From: Beijerinckiaceae bacterium
Lineage (GTDB): Bacteria; Pseudomonadota; Alphaproteobacteria; Rhizobiales; Beijerinckiaceae
NCBI GenBank assembly: GCA_947453205.1
Contig: CANGFT010000008.1
Coordinates: 28,962-92,961 of the forward strand
DNA: 64,000 nt
Direction: 5' to 3'
Part shown: in pieces, positions 51,649-59,598 of the stretch
Layout of the letters: every line of letters begins with the position of its first letter
How positions within the stretch are numbered: position 1 is the stretch's first letter
Position numbers and translations under genes: made by a program
The notes under the pieces: model-generated
What the model saw: the letters and a program-made list of their open reading frames with translations, nothing else
Told to the model about the DNA's origin: nothing
The model's database searches: none

Positions 51649-52179
51649 ATGGATGACTCCAAGATCGTGGTTCGAAGCCCGGTGGCCGCCGTCGACAAGG
51701 CCGTGACCTTCTCCATGCGCAATCTGCCCCTGCTTGAGCAGGGCACGACCTATGACCCGCTCGCGACCGCCGAAAACCTCTGGGTCAGCGTCAAGGTCTA
51801 CGCCAGCGGCGGCGAAAACGCCCTGCACGCCCATGATGGGGAAGATCATTCCTTCATCGTGCTCCAGGGCAAGGCCACCTTCACCTTCGGCGACGGCCGG
51901 ACCGAGCAGGTCGGAATCCATCAGGGCGTGATGATCCCGAGAGGCGTCGAATATCGGTTTGAAGCCGACGAGGCCGAGAACCTTGTGATGATGCGGGTTG
52001 GCGGCGGCGAGCGCAAGGTCAAGGGCCTTGAGCATATCTCGCGTGTCGGCACGCCCAAGGACGTCATGCAGCAGACCCGTTTCAGCGACGGCTCCACCAA
52101 GGTCGGCGACGATCCCCGCAATGGCGAAACCTCCAAGAAGCGCATCTATGCTCCAGGAAAGTTCTTCTCGCCGGATTGA
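51649..52179 (+). CDS. Single-domain cupin protein C
   Basis: A 176-residue cupin: G-G-E-N-A-L-H-A-H-D-G-E-D-H-S-F-I-V-L-Q-G (54-74) is a full metal motif with His60, His62 and Glu65, and the second strand motif includes P-R-G-V-E-Y-R-F near 97-104. ATG 51649 has AGGGGAG eight bases upstream. It is the first gene of a + strand trio with an amidohydrolase and Bug9. A small metal-binding enzyme or regulator-like cupin is possible; the substrate is unknown. Confidence 0.88.
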   Translation: MDDSKIVVRSPVAAVDKAVTFSMRNLPLLEQGTTYDPLATAENLWVSVKVYASGGENALHAHDGEDHSFIVLQGKATFTFGDGRTEQVGIHQGVMIPRGVEYRFEADEAENLVMMRVGGGERKVKGLEHISRVGTPKDVMQQTRFSDGSTKVGDDPRNGETSKKRIYAPGKFFSPD

Positions 52180-52230
52180 CCGCCTCCGCCCGACTTTGAT
52201 CCCCCTTTCGCGCCAAAAAGGAAGCTCCCC

Positions 52231-53337
52231 ATGCCTGAATTGCCCGTAGACGCCTCTAAATTCGCTGGCATGTCCGAAGAACAAGCGCGCACCTTCCCCC
52301 GCCGCACGGTCGTCGGCGAGGAAATGACGGAGGATCAGCTCGCCAGCATCCCGAAGATGATCTCCACCGACTCTCATGTCATGGAGCCAGAGGAGCTTTG
52401 GCGCGAACTGCCGACCCGCCTGCAGGACCATCTGCCGAAAGTTCCCTTCCGCAATTCCCCTCCCGGCGCCACCGATCCCCATCTGCGCCTGCAGGATCAG
52501 GACACCGACGGCGTTGCGGCCGAGATCCTGTTCCCCAACTATGGCATGGCGCTCTTCGGCATGGACGATGTCGAGACCCAGCAGGAATCCTTCAAACTCT
52601 ACAACGACTGGATCCACGGCTTCTGCAAGGCCGACCCCAAGCGTCTCTACGGTTCGGCTCTTGTCTCCGTCTATGACATCAAGGCCGGCATCAAGGAGAT
52701 GCATCGCGGCTTCGACATGGGCCTGAAGGGCGCAATGATCTGGCAAGTGCCCCGGTCGGATCTGCCCTTCACCTCCGAGCATTACGAACCCCTTTGGGCC
52801 GCCTGCGCCGAGGCCAAGCAGCCCGTGATCTGCCACATCCTCACCGGCCATTCCTACACCAAGACCGGCCAGAAGGGTGGCCTTCAGGGCCTCAAGGACG
52901 CCACCAACACAAAGACGAACGACTCAGCCAACACGCTGTTCGACTTCATCTTCTCCGGCGCTTTCGACCGCTATCCCGATCTCAAGCTCCTGCTGGCGGA
53001 AAGCGAGATCGGCTGGCTGCCGTTCATGCTTCAGCAGTGGGACTATTATTTCGAACGCTTCCGCAACAGTCGGCCGCTGCCGATCAAGCGCCGCCCCAGC
53101 GAAATCTTCGCCGAGCATATCTACGGCACCTTCCTTGAGGATTACGTCGGCACGCGCTTCTTCCCCTGGTGGGGCGAGAAGAATTGCATGTGGTCCAACG
53201 ACTATCCGCATTTCAACATGACCTTCCCGCATTCGCGGCATGTGGTCGAGCATCACCTGAAGGGCCTGTCCGAGGAACGGCGCGAACTATTGACGCGCGA
53301 CAACGCCATCAAGCTGTTCAATCTGGAACTGGCCTGA
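52231..53337 (+). CDS. Amidohydrolase (amidohydrolase_2 TIM barrel)
   Basis: A 368-residue amidohydrolase_2 protein. I-S-T-D-S-H-V-M-E-P (Asp47, His49) takes the place of the usual HxH, C-H-I-L-T-G-H is the later metal-site His, L-L-A-E-S-E-I-G-W and M-W-S-N-D-Y-P-H carry the acid-base residues. Members of this group decarboxylate or hydrolyse aromatic acids (e.g. ACMSD or resorcylate decarboxylase types). The ATG at 52231 has AAGGAAG six bases upstream. It follows the cupin gene and precedes Bug9, so uptake, cupin and barrel probably act on one aromatic or unsaturated acid (inference). Confidence 0.88.
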   Translation: MPELPVDASKFAGMSEEQARTFPRRTVVGEEMTEDQLASIPKMISTDSHVMEPEELWRELPTRLQDHLPKVPFRNSPPGATDPHLRLQDQDTDGVAAEILFPNYGMALFGMDDVETQQESFKLYNDWIHGFCKADPKRLYGSALVSVYDIKAGIKEMHRGFDMGLKGAMIWQVPRSDLPFTSEHYEPLWAACAEAKQPVICHILTGHSYTKTGQKGGLQGLKDATNTKTNDSANTLFDFIFSGAFDRYPDLKLLLAESEIGWLPFMLQQWDYYFERFRNSRPLPIKRRPSEIFAEHIYGTFLEDYVGTRFFPWWGEKNCMWSNDYPHFNMTFPHSRHVVEHHLKGLSEERRELLTRDNAIKLFNLELA

Positions 53338-53357
53338 CCATCCATGCCAAGCCGGTT

Positions 53358-53409
53358 CCGCAGGCGCGTCTGCGGGATCGGCGCAGCGTGACACGCCTTG
53401 CGCGTCACG
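53358..53409 (+). promoter_or_regulatory. Two adjacent hairpins before Bug9
   Basis: CCGCAG/CTGCGG (53358-53375) is followed by CGTGACACGC/GCGCGTCACG (53387-53409, one mismatch, three-base loop). They lie between the amidohydrolase stop and the Bug9 ribosome site. Without a T run they are not a clear terminator; the CGTGAC half-sites could be an operator or an mRNA processing/attenuation structure. Confidence 0.3.
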
Positions 53410-53442
53410 GCAGATGGCTTCGCACAGCAGGAGAGGGGACCT

Positions 53443-54465
53443 ATGATGAAACAGGCGGCGACCGCTCTTGTCTTCAGCTGCATGTTTGCGGGCTCTTTGG
53501 CGGCGCAAACGGCAGAGCCCGCTTTCTTTGCGGGCAAGACCATCACGATCCTCATCGGCTATGCGGCGGGCGGCACCTATGACGCCACCGCGCGGCTCAT
53601 AGCCCGCCATATGGCCAAACATATTCCGGGCCAACCGATCATGTTGCCCCAGAATCTGCCGGGCTCTGGCGGCATCAAGACAGTGCTGAATCTTTATTCG
53701 GTCGCGCCGCGCGATGGCACCACGCTCGGCATGCTCTCGCGCAGCTATCCCATTGAGCCCGTCTTCAATCCGCAGACCGCAAAATACGACCCCAAGCGTT
53801 TCATCCCCATCGGCAGCACCAGCAACGAGGTGTCGGTCGCGGTTGTCTGGCATACGCGGGGCGTCAACTCCATCGCCCAGTTGATGACGCAGGAGATCAC
53901 GACCGGCGCCACGGGCGTGACCGATGACACCGGACGCTTCCCCACCCTTTTGCGCAACCTGACCGGCGCCAAGGTGCGGCTGGTCACGGGCTATCCCGGC
54001 GGCAACGATGTCACTATGGCCATGGAGAAGGGCGAGGTGGACGCGCGGTTCGGCTGGTCCTGGGGCAGCCTGAAGAGCCGCTCGAAGAACTGGCTCGATG
54101 AGAAGAAGGTCAACATCATCGTGCAGATGGCGCTGGAGAAGGCGCCCGACCTGCCGAATGTTCCGCTGATCATGGAATTCGCCAAGACCGACCTCGACAA
54201 GAAGGCGCTTGAATTGCTCTTCGCGCCGCAGGTCATGGCCTGGCCTCTGGTCGCTCCTCCGGAAGTCCCGGCTGATCGGATCGCAACCCTTCGCAAGGCC
54301 TTCGAAGCCACGATGAAAGATTCCGATTTTCTCAACGACGCCAAAAAGCTGAACATCGACGTCGAGCCTGTGACGGGCGAACTCATGCAGACGATGGTTG
54401 CGCGCGTCAGCAGCTTCGATCGCACGGTGGTGGATCGGGCGCTGGAGTTGACCGAGGTGAAGTGA
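53443..54465 (+). CDS. Bug9: TctC-family substrate-binding protein
   Basis: A 340-residue Bug/TctC receptor: signal peptide ending S-L-A-A-Q-T, then F-F-A-G-K-T-I, G-Y-A-A-G-G-T-Y-D, A-R-L-I-A-R-H-M-A and A-P-R-D-G-T. GAGAGGGGACCT precedes ATG 53443. It ends the cupin-amidohydrolase-Bug9 group and is separated from it by about 100 bases with two hairpins. It converges on the LLM oxidoreductase with seven bases between stops. Confidence 0.9.
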   Translation: MMKQAATALVFSCMFAGSLAAQTAEPAFFAGKTITILIGYAAGGTYDATARLIARHMAKHIPGQPIMLPQNLPGSGGIKTVLNLYSVAPRDGTTLGMLSRSYPIEPVFNPQTAKYDPKRFIPIGSTSNEVSVAVVWHTRGVNSIAQLMTQEITTGATGVTDDTGRFPTLLRNLTGAKVRLVTGYPGGNDVTMAMEKGEVDARFGWSWGSLKSRSKNWLDEKKVNIIVQMALEKAPDLPNVPLIMEFAKTDLDKKALELLFAPQVMAWPLVAPPEVPADRIATLRKAFEATMKDSDFLNDAKKLNIDVEPVTGELMQTMVARVSSFDRTVVDRALELTEVK

Positions 54466-54472
54466 GCGGCCC

Positions 54473-55471
54473 TCAGGCCCGGATCAGCGGCATCACCTCG
54501 CGGGCGAAGGTCTCGAGGCCTTGCTGCATCGGATGGAATTGCAGCATCAGGCAGTCAAGGCCCATGGCCTCATAGCGGCGGATGCGCTGCGCGATGATCT
54601 GCGGCGTTCCCACAAGCCCCGCGCCCAGCGCCTTGGCCGCTACGGTGGCCCCTGGAATCCTGTCGAGTTCGGCGGCTTCCGCCTCGGCCTGCTCCATCGT
54701 CGGCGCGCAGATGACATAGGTGCTCAATCCATAGCCAGGGCTGCGTCCATGCCGCCCCGCCCGCTCGCGCATGTCATCGATGTCGGCGGCGATGGCCGCC
54801 GCGTTGGATTCATAGGCCTGCAGGCCGGGGGCGTGGGAGATGAACCAGGTGTCGCAATAGCGGGCGATGACGTCCTTGCCGAGCTCCGCGCCGCTGGCGG
54901 CGAAGATCTGCGGACGCGGGCGGCTCATGGGGCGGGTCGCGAGCTTGCCATCGCGGATCCTGAAGAAGGCGCCGTCCAGGCTGAAGCTCTCGCTGGTCCA
55001 AAGGCCATCGAGCGCTGCGACGAACTCCTCCATCCGCTGGTAGCGTTGACGCTGATCCGTCAGCCATGACCCATTGCCGTATAGCTCGAACTCATGAGGG
55101 CGGTTGCCCGGAATCACGTTCACGGCGAACCGCCCGCCGCTCAGCCGATCAACCGACGCTCCCATCTTGGCGACCATCTGCGGCTGGATGATGCCGGGGT
55201 GGGCGGCGGTCATGATGGTGATGCGCTTTGTCAGGACGGCGAGCGCTGAGGATATGCTCCATGCCTCAAGATCACGGGCCACGAGGCGCTCGGCCACAAG
55301 CGTGATGTCGAAGCCGAGCTCCTCGGCCCGCAGAACCGTATCAAGAATAAACCTAAACGAGCGATCCTGCGGCAAGCCAAGGCCCTGCGTCCCCAGCTCT
55401 TCGAGCGCCAGATCGATCTCAGGCTCCGGCCTGATGGTGTGCGGCAGCGGAGCCCATAGGCCAAGTCGCAT
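54473..55471 (-). CDS. LLM-class flavin-dependent oxidoreductase
   Basis: A 332-residue luciferase-like protein starting M-R-L-G-L-W-A-P-L-P. L-T-K-R-I-T-I-M-T-A-A-H-P-G-I-I near 85-100 and L-S-G-G-R-F-A-V-N-V-I-P-G-N near 115-128 are the F420/FMN barrel signatures. ATG 55471 has AAGGAGGAAAGG directly upstream. The known relatives oxidise alkanesulfonates, nitroalkanes or similar small molecules with FMNH2 (or F420); no reductase is next to it, so it may use the one at 31019 or one elsewhere. It is divergent from the TonB/TolA-like gene. Confidence 0.88.
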   Translation of the reverse strand: MRLGLWAPLPHTIRPEPEIDLALEELGTQGLGLPQDRSFRFILDTVLRAEELGFDITLVAERLVARDLEAWSISSALAVLTKRITIMTAAHPGIIQPQMVAKMGASVDRLSGGRFAVNVIPGNRPHEFELYGNGSWLTDQRQRYQRMEEFVAALDGLWTSESFSLDGAFFRIRDGKLATRPMSRPRPQIFAASGAELGKDVIARYCDTWFISHAPGLQAYESNAAAIAADIDDMRERAGRHGRSPGYGLSTYVICAPTMEQAEAEAAELDRIPGATVAAKALGAGLVGTPQIIAQRIRRYEAMGLDCLMLQFHPMQQGLETFAREVMPLIRA

Positions 55472-55632
55472 CCTTTCCTCCTTCGGGCTGGACGTGGCTC
55501 CGTCACATTTGCGTAACGAAAGGCTCGACGGCCCCGCCATTTGCCCTCACTATGCCTGTGGAAGCGCCCCGGCGTCCACGATTGGTCCATGCATTTCAAA
55601 AGCTATCCGCGACTACCCCGATGGAGGCGGGC

Positions 55633-56022
55633 ATGCGTTCATCAGCCGTTTGTTTCGTTGTCGTTGGCGCCCTCGCCACGGGCTGGCCTGCCCATGCGCA
55701 GACGAAGGCGGCGTCGCAATCGCCCGACAATATCAACGAACTCTTCCGATTCCTCGGCCAATGCGCCAAATTCCCGCCGGGCTCCGAAGGCTCCGAGATC
55801 ACCTTGCGGTTCAGCCTCACCCATTATGGCGCCCTGCGTGGCAAGCCGATGATCACCTATTCCAAACTCGTCGGCAGCCCGGAGGACCAGCGCCTGTTCG
55901 TGTCCGCAGCTCTCGACGCCATCGAAAAATGTACGCCCGTGCCGCTGACCGAGCATTTCGGCAGAGTGGTCGGCCAGAAGATGATCGCCATCACCTTCGG
56001 GCGCCGTGAACGTCCGATCTGA
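55633..56022 (+). CDS. Exported TolA/TonB C-terminal-like protein
   Basis: A 129-residue exported protein with signal peptide ending P-A-H-A-Q (about 21). The rest has the pattern of TolA/TonB C-terminal domains: a pair of cysteines (Cys40 region Q-C-A-K-F-P and E-K-C-T-P-V), L-R-F-S-L-T-H-Y-G and a closing I-A-I-T-F-G-R-R. In Hyphomicrobiales such small periplasmic proteins are common and of unknown function. ATG 55633 has GGAGGCGGGC upstream. It lies alone between the LLM gene and a minus-strand operon. Confidence 0.65.
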   Translation: MRSSAVCFVVVGALATGWPAHAQTKAASQSPDNINELFRFLGQCAKFPPGSEGSEITLRFSLTHYGALRGKPMITYSKLVGSPEDQRLFVSAALDAIEKCTPVPLTEHFGRVVGQKMIAITFGRRERPI

Positions 56023-56029
56023 GGCCGAC

Positions 56030-57019
56030 TCAGGTCTTCACGGAGGGGTTGAGGCCTTCGGGGAATATATCCTCGGGCTGCATCAACCGTTTCGCCACGC
56101 CCTGTTCGAAGCAATAGGTCAGGAACATCTCCAGCGTCTTGCGGTTGGGCTCGATTCCATAGGGATAGAAGTCGCCGCCGAAGAGCTTCTTGAGCCGGTT
56201 CACCTCGTCGTTCATCCAGGGAATCGGATAGCGCGAGACGCCGCCATCGAAGATGCGCGCCATGCTGCGCCGTTTTGCTTCCTCGAAGGCGAGGAGCAGA
56301 TTGCGCGCAACCCATGGGTGCTCCTCCAGCATGTCCTTGCGCATGGCGATGACATGCATGATCGGATAAACGCCCGTGCGCTTGAACCAGGCCTCCTCCT
56401 CCGCGCGTGGATTGTCGAAGAGGCGGCGGATGCTGGGGTCGCCGCGCCGCCAGGGGCTCGGCTGGCTGGCGCACATGATGGCGTCTACCTCGCCGGTGAC
56501 GATCATCTCGCTCAGGGTCTTGTCGTTCTCGCGCACGAGTTGCAGCCCATTCGGCAATTGCAGCGGCACCTTCTCGGTGCGGCCTTTGTCTTCGGTGCCC
56601 GCCTGCACCCACTGCACGCTGGTCAGCGGCACGCCCGCGTCATGCTCAAGCCAGCCGCGGGTATAGACGGCTGCGGTCTGCGCCCACTCGGGCAGGCCGA
56701 TGCGCTTGCCGCGCAGATCGGCCGACGACTGGATGCCGGCTTTTGTGTTCACATAGATCGAGGATAGGCGGAAGACCCGCGAGGGGAAGACCGGCAGGCC
56801 GATGATGTCGCAATCGCCCTGCGAGACCTGCGCGGTGAATTTGGCGAAGGACATTTCGCTGACATGCCATTCGCGCTTGGCGGCGAAGCGCGTGAAGATC
56901 TCGTGAATCTCATGGTCGAGCCAGATGGGATCGACGCCCTGCGCTTCGACCGCGCCTGATTTGAAGTCGCGGAAATGGTCATAATCATTCGTCGCGATGG
57001 TGATGGGGAGTTTGCGCAT
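56030..57019 (-). CDS. 4,5-dihydroxyphthalate decarboxylase-like protein
   Basis: A 329-residue protein with no signal peptide. It has the features of the 4,5-dihydroxyphthalate decarboxylase/SBP-like family: L-P-I-T-I-A-T-N-D-Y-D at the start, V-S-E-M-S-F-A-K-F-T, P-V-F-P-S-R-V-F-R-L-S-S-I-Y-V-N and L-R-G-K-R-I-G-L-P-E. Pht5-type members are cytoplasmic decarboxylases, although the fold resembles periplasmic binding proteins. ATG 57019 has GGAGAGCAGATC upstream. It is 26 bases after Bug10, so an imported aromatic acid may be decarboxylated (inference). Confidence 0.75.
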   Translation of the reverse strand: MRKLPITIATNDYDHFRDFKSGAVEAQGVDPIWLDHEIHEIFTRFAAKREWHVSEMSFAKFTAQVSQGDCDIIGLPVFPSRVFRLSSIYVNTKAGIQSSADLRGKRIGLPEWAQTAAVYTRGWLEHDAGVPLTSVQWVQAGTEDKGRTEKVPLQLPNGLQLVRENDKTLSEMIVTGEVDAIMCASQPSPWRRGDPSIRRLFDNPRAEEEAWFKRTGVYPIMHVIAMRKDMLEEHPWVARNLLLAFEEAKRRSMARIFDGGVSRYPIPWMNDEVNRLKKLFGGDFYPYGIEPNRKTLEMFLTYCFEQGVAKRLMQPEDIFPEGLNPSVKT

Positions 57020-57045
57020 GATCTGCTCTCCGGGCCTTGCGCCCA

Positions 57046-58086
57046 TTATTTCTCAAGATCGCTGAGCGCCTGACGCGCGCGTGCGACCACATCTGCAGGC
57101 GTCGAGACGATGTCCGACACGATGGCTTGCAGTTCCTCGCCCTTCACGGGGGCGATGTCGATGTGCATGTCCTTCGCCTCCTTGAGAAGCGCGGGGTCGG
57201 CGAGGGCGGCTTCGAAGGAGCGCTGCAATTCATCGAGCCTTTCCATGCCCGGCGGACCAATGAAGGGACGGCCCACAGCGATGTCGGCTGAAAACAGCCT
57301 CAAGAGGCGCTTGTCGTCGTCAGTCTTGCCAAATTCATGCATGAGCGGCAGATCGGGATATTCGGCGTCGCGCTTCAGGCCGACTTGCGCGAGAAAGCGG
57401 ATCTTGCCCTCGCGCAGCCAGTCCGGGTTCTCCATGCGGATGCTGTTGAAGTTGTTGCCAGCGCGCCCCTGCACCTCGCCGCGCTCCATGGCGAGGTTGA
57501 CGTCATTGGTGGTGGCGTAGCCAGCGATCACCTTGAATTTGGTCCCGACGATCGCGTTGAGGATATGGGGGTAGATCTGCGTGTAGGAGCCTGCCCCCGT
57601 TCCGCCCATCAGCACCTGCTGGCGCGTGGCGTCGGTCATGGTCTGGACCTGCGTCTTGCCCCAGACATAGACGGTGGAGTTGATTGCGGCCGATGAGCCG
57701 ATCCAGCTCAATTTCGCCGCATCGAACTGGATGCCTTTGCTGCTTTCCAGCACCTGCGCCAGCAGGAAGGCGGGGACTATGGCTCCGATCATCGTGCCGT
57801 CCTTCGGCGCCTGGTTGGCGATGAAATTGGCGGCGCGCAGATGGCCGGCGCCCGGCATGTTCTTCACGACCATGGTCGGGCGACCATCGATGTGGTTGGG
57901 CCAGTGGCGCGCCACGAGCCGGGCATTCGCGTCCTGCCCGCCGCCTGTGCCGGTGGAGACGATGAGCTGGATGGTTTTTCCTGCGAAGAAAGGCTGCGGC
58001 TGTTGCGCCAGGGCGCCGGTCGCGGCGGCCGCCAGAGCGGCGGCGAGCGCGAGCACTTTGGCGCCCGGCCGGGATTGACCTGTCAT
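57046..58086 (-). CDS. Bug10: TctC-family substrate-binding protein
   Basis: A 346-residue Bug/TctC receptor: an Ala-rich signal peptide ending G-A-L-A-Q-Q, then F-F-A-G-K-T-I, S-T-G-T-G-G-G-Q-D, A-R-L-V-A-R-H-W and A-P-K-D-G-T. The ligand loop reads Q-D where most have Y-D. ATG 58086 has a GAGGAA about eight bases upstream, better than ATG 58101, which has none. It is the first gene of Bug10-decarboxylase and is divergent from the VOC gene at 58214 over about 130 bases. Confidence 0.9.
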   Translation of the reverse strand: MTGQSRPGAKVLALAAALAAAATGALAQQPQPFFAGKTIQLIVSTGTGGGQDANARLVARHWPNHIDGRPTMVVKNMPGAGHLRAANFIANQAPKDGTMIGAIVPAFLLAQVLESSKGIQFDAAKLSWIGSSAAINSTVYVWGKTQVQTMTDATRQQVLMGGTGAGSYTQIYPHILNAIVGTKFKVIAGYATTNDVNLAMERGEVQGRAGNNFNSIRMENPDWLREGKIRFLAQVGLKRDAEYPDLPLMHEFGKTDDDKRLLRLFSADIAVGRPFIGPPGMERLDELQRSFEAALADPALLKEAKDMHIDIAPVKGEELQAIVSDIVSTPADVVARARQALSDLEK

Positions 58087-58213
58087 AAAGCGATTCCTCA
58101 TGTTTGGCGCATTTTCAGTCCTGCGTCGTCCTGCGTCAACTCAAACGCTCGACGCGCCGGAGCGGCGGACCTAATATGCGCAGAGCAAAGCGCCCGGAGG
58201 AGACCGTAAGATC

Positions 58214-59020
58214 ATGTTCGCACAGATCAACCATATGGCCATGAACAGTCCGAACTGGCCCATGATGGCGAAGTTCTATGAGGCCATGTTCGGCTTGAAG
58301 ACCTCCGGCAAGGTCAGTCGGCCCGCCAATGGCGTTTCTGTGGGCGATGGCTATGTGGGGTTGAACATCAACCCGCTGCGCGATGGCTATATCGGCGGGC
58401 TCGATCATTTCGGCATGAAGGTCGAAAGCGTCGACGCCGCGCTCGAGCGCATGCAGAAGAAGTTTCCCAAGGCCAATATCGTGCAGCGCCCCTCGACGCG
58501 GCCCTTCGCGCAATATTCGGGTCACGATCCCGACGGCAATGTGTTCGACCTCGCGGAGAAGACCAGCAAGCTGAACGAAATCTATGCTGTGCAGGCCGAG
58601 CAGGCCTGGACCCAGGATCGCTATCTCAACAAATTCGCAATTCGCACGCTGAACGCCGAAGCCTGCGCAGAGTTTTATGCGGAGGTCTTCGAGCTGGAGC
58701 TGAGGAAGGGCGGTCCGGACGGCTACCATCTCAGCGATGGTCGCGTGACGCTCTCGATTCTGCCCTGGTCGATTCCGATCTTTGTGGGCATGTCGATCAA
58801 GCGGCCCGGCCCCGACCATATCGGCTTCAAGGTCGAGAATCTCGACGCGTTCAAGGAGCATATGGCGAGCGTCGCAGGCTCCAACCCCTATCTCGCCCCC
58901 ATGCCGCTTGGCGGCAGCAAAGAATCGAACGCCCGCCGCGATTTCCTGGCGCGCACGGCGACCGGCAAGCTGCAGATCGCCGATCCCGGCGCCGTCTGGA
59001 TTGATATTACGGACGAGTGA
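58214..59020 (+). CDS. Two-domain VOC-family protein
   Basis: A 268-residue protein with two vicinal-oxygen-chelate-like domains: domain 1 opens I-N-H-M-A-M-N-S-P-N-W and contains G-L-D-H-F-G-M-K-V and D-P-D-G-N-V-F-D-L; domain 2 opens F-A-I-R-T-L-N with P-D-H-I-G-F-K-V later. His and Glu/Asp metal ligands can be seen in the first domain but are sparse in the second. Possible roles are dioxygenase or isomerase. GGAGGAGACC precedes ATG 58214. It is divergent from Bug10 and is the last chromosome-type gene before the island apart from the short 59093 frame. Confidence 0.82.
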   Translation: MFAQINHMAMNSPNWPMMAKFYEAMFGLKTSGKVSRPANGVSVGDGYVGLNINPLRDGYIGGLDHFGMKVESVDAALERMQKKFPKANIVQRPSTRPFAQYSGHDPDGNVFDLAEKTSKLNEIYAVQAEQAWTQDRYLNKFAIRTLNAEACAEFYAEVFELELRKGGPDGYHLSDGRVTLSILPWSIPIFVGMSIKRPGPDHIGFKVENLDAFKEHMASVAGSNPYLAPMPLGGSKESNARRDFLARTATGKLQIADPGAVWIDITDE

Positions 59021-59074
59021 GGGGAGCTGCGTCGGGGGCTCGCAAGCATTTCGCGCCAGAGCGCCAGGAACCAG

Positions 59075-59094
59075 AAGGGGAGGCTGATCCCCTT
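59075..59094. terminator. Hairpin after the VOC gene
   Basis: AAGGGGA (59075-59081) pairs with TCCCCTT (59088-59094) around a six-base loop. It lies 55 bases after the VOC stop and ends at the stop codon of the short minus-strand gene, so it may serve both transcripts. No long T run is present. Confidence 0.4.
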
Positions 59095-59305
59095 ACCATT
59101 CGCCGATGACGATGCCTTTCTCCCGCACCTTGTTCGTGCGCTCCTCAACCGGCTCGTAAAAGACTGTGACGCGGTTGCGACGGGAGAGGAGACGCTCGAA
59201 CAAATTCGTACGCATGGTTTTGCGCACCTGCGCCTGCGGTCCATCCCCGGCTGCGCGGGAAACACTGATGTCACCGTACTTCTCGGATGGGGGAACAAGT
59301 TTCAT
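59093..59305 (-). CDS. Small hypothetical protein (70 aa)
   Basis: A 70-residue frame ending at 59093. It has a basic middle (V-R-K-T-M-R-T-N-L-F-E-R-L-L-S-R-R-N-R) and a charged C-terminus (E-E-R-T-N-K-V-R-E-K-G). No domain is recognised. It converges on the VOC gene and is close to the tRNA-derived junction at 59554. Codon use is coding-like, but I would keep it tentative. Confidence 0.45.
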   Translation of the reverse strand: MKLVPPSEKYGDISVSRAAGDGPQAQVRKTMRTNLFERLLSRRNRVTVFYEPVEERTNKVREKGIVIGEW

Positions 59306-59553
59306 CCCGGCCTGCGTCGGAGGGGGCCGGAAATGTCCGCCAGTCTCATGAACATTTCACTGGAGCGCTGGTCTGGGGCCGACGCCGCCGGTCATTTTCG
59401 CAAAGCATCACATTGCTTTTGACCTGATGCGCTGCGCATTACGACGGCACGTCATTATTCATGATTGCAATACTATGGCTGCCAGCTTGCTGCCGGGAAG
59501 GTGCGCTTGGGCCTCCAACACCGTCAAAAACCAGCCCCGACCTCTGTCAGGGA

Positions 59554-59598
59554 TGGTGGGCGCGACAGGGATCGAACCTGTGACCCCTACCATGTCAA
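59554..59598 (-). other. Attachment site: 3' half of a tRNA-Val(GAC) gene
   Basis: On the minus strand, 45 bases read as the 3' half of a tRNA: anticodon loop TTGACAT (GAC), stem GGTAG, variable GGGTC, the T-arm ACAGG-TTCGATC-CCTGT, and acceptor CGCGCCC-ACCA. Beyond 59598 the match to any tRNA 5' half is lost and AT-rich DNA begins. Such a fragment is what remains at one junction after tyrosine-recombinase integration into a tRNA gene. An intact tRNA-Val, its 3' half supplied by the element, should lie at the far end, beyond 64000. Confidence 0.8.

Noticed and set aside
1782..58086. Recent tandem duplication as the source of all Bug genes
   Set aside because: The copies differ strongly in their signal peptides and loop residues and sit in both orientations, so they are old or acquired separately.
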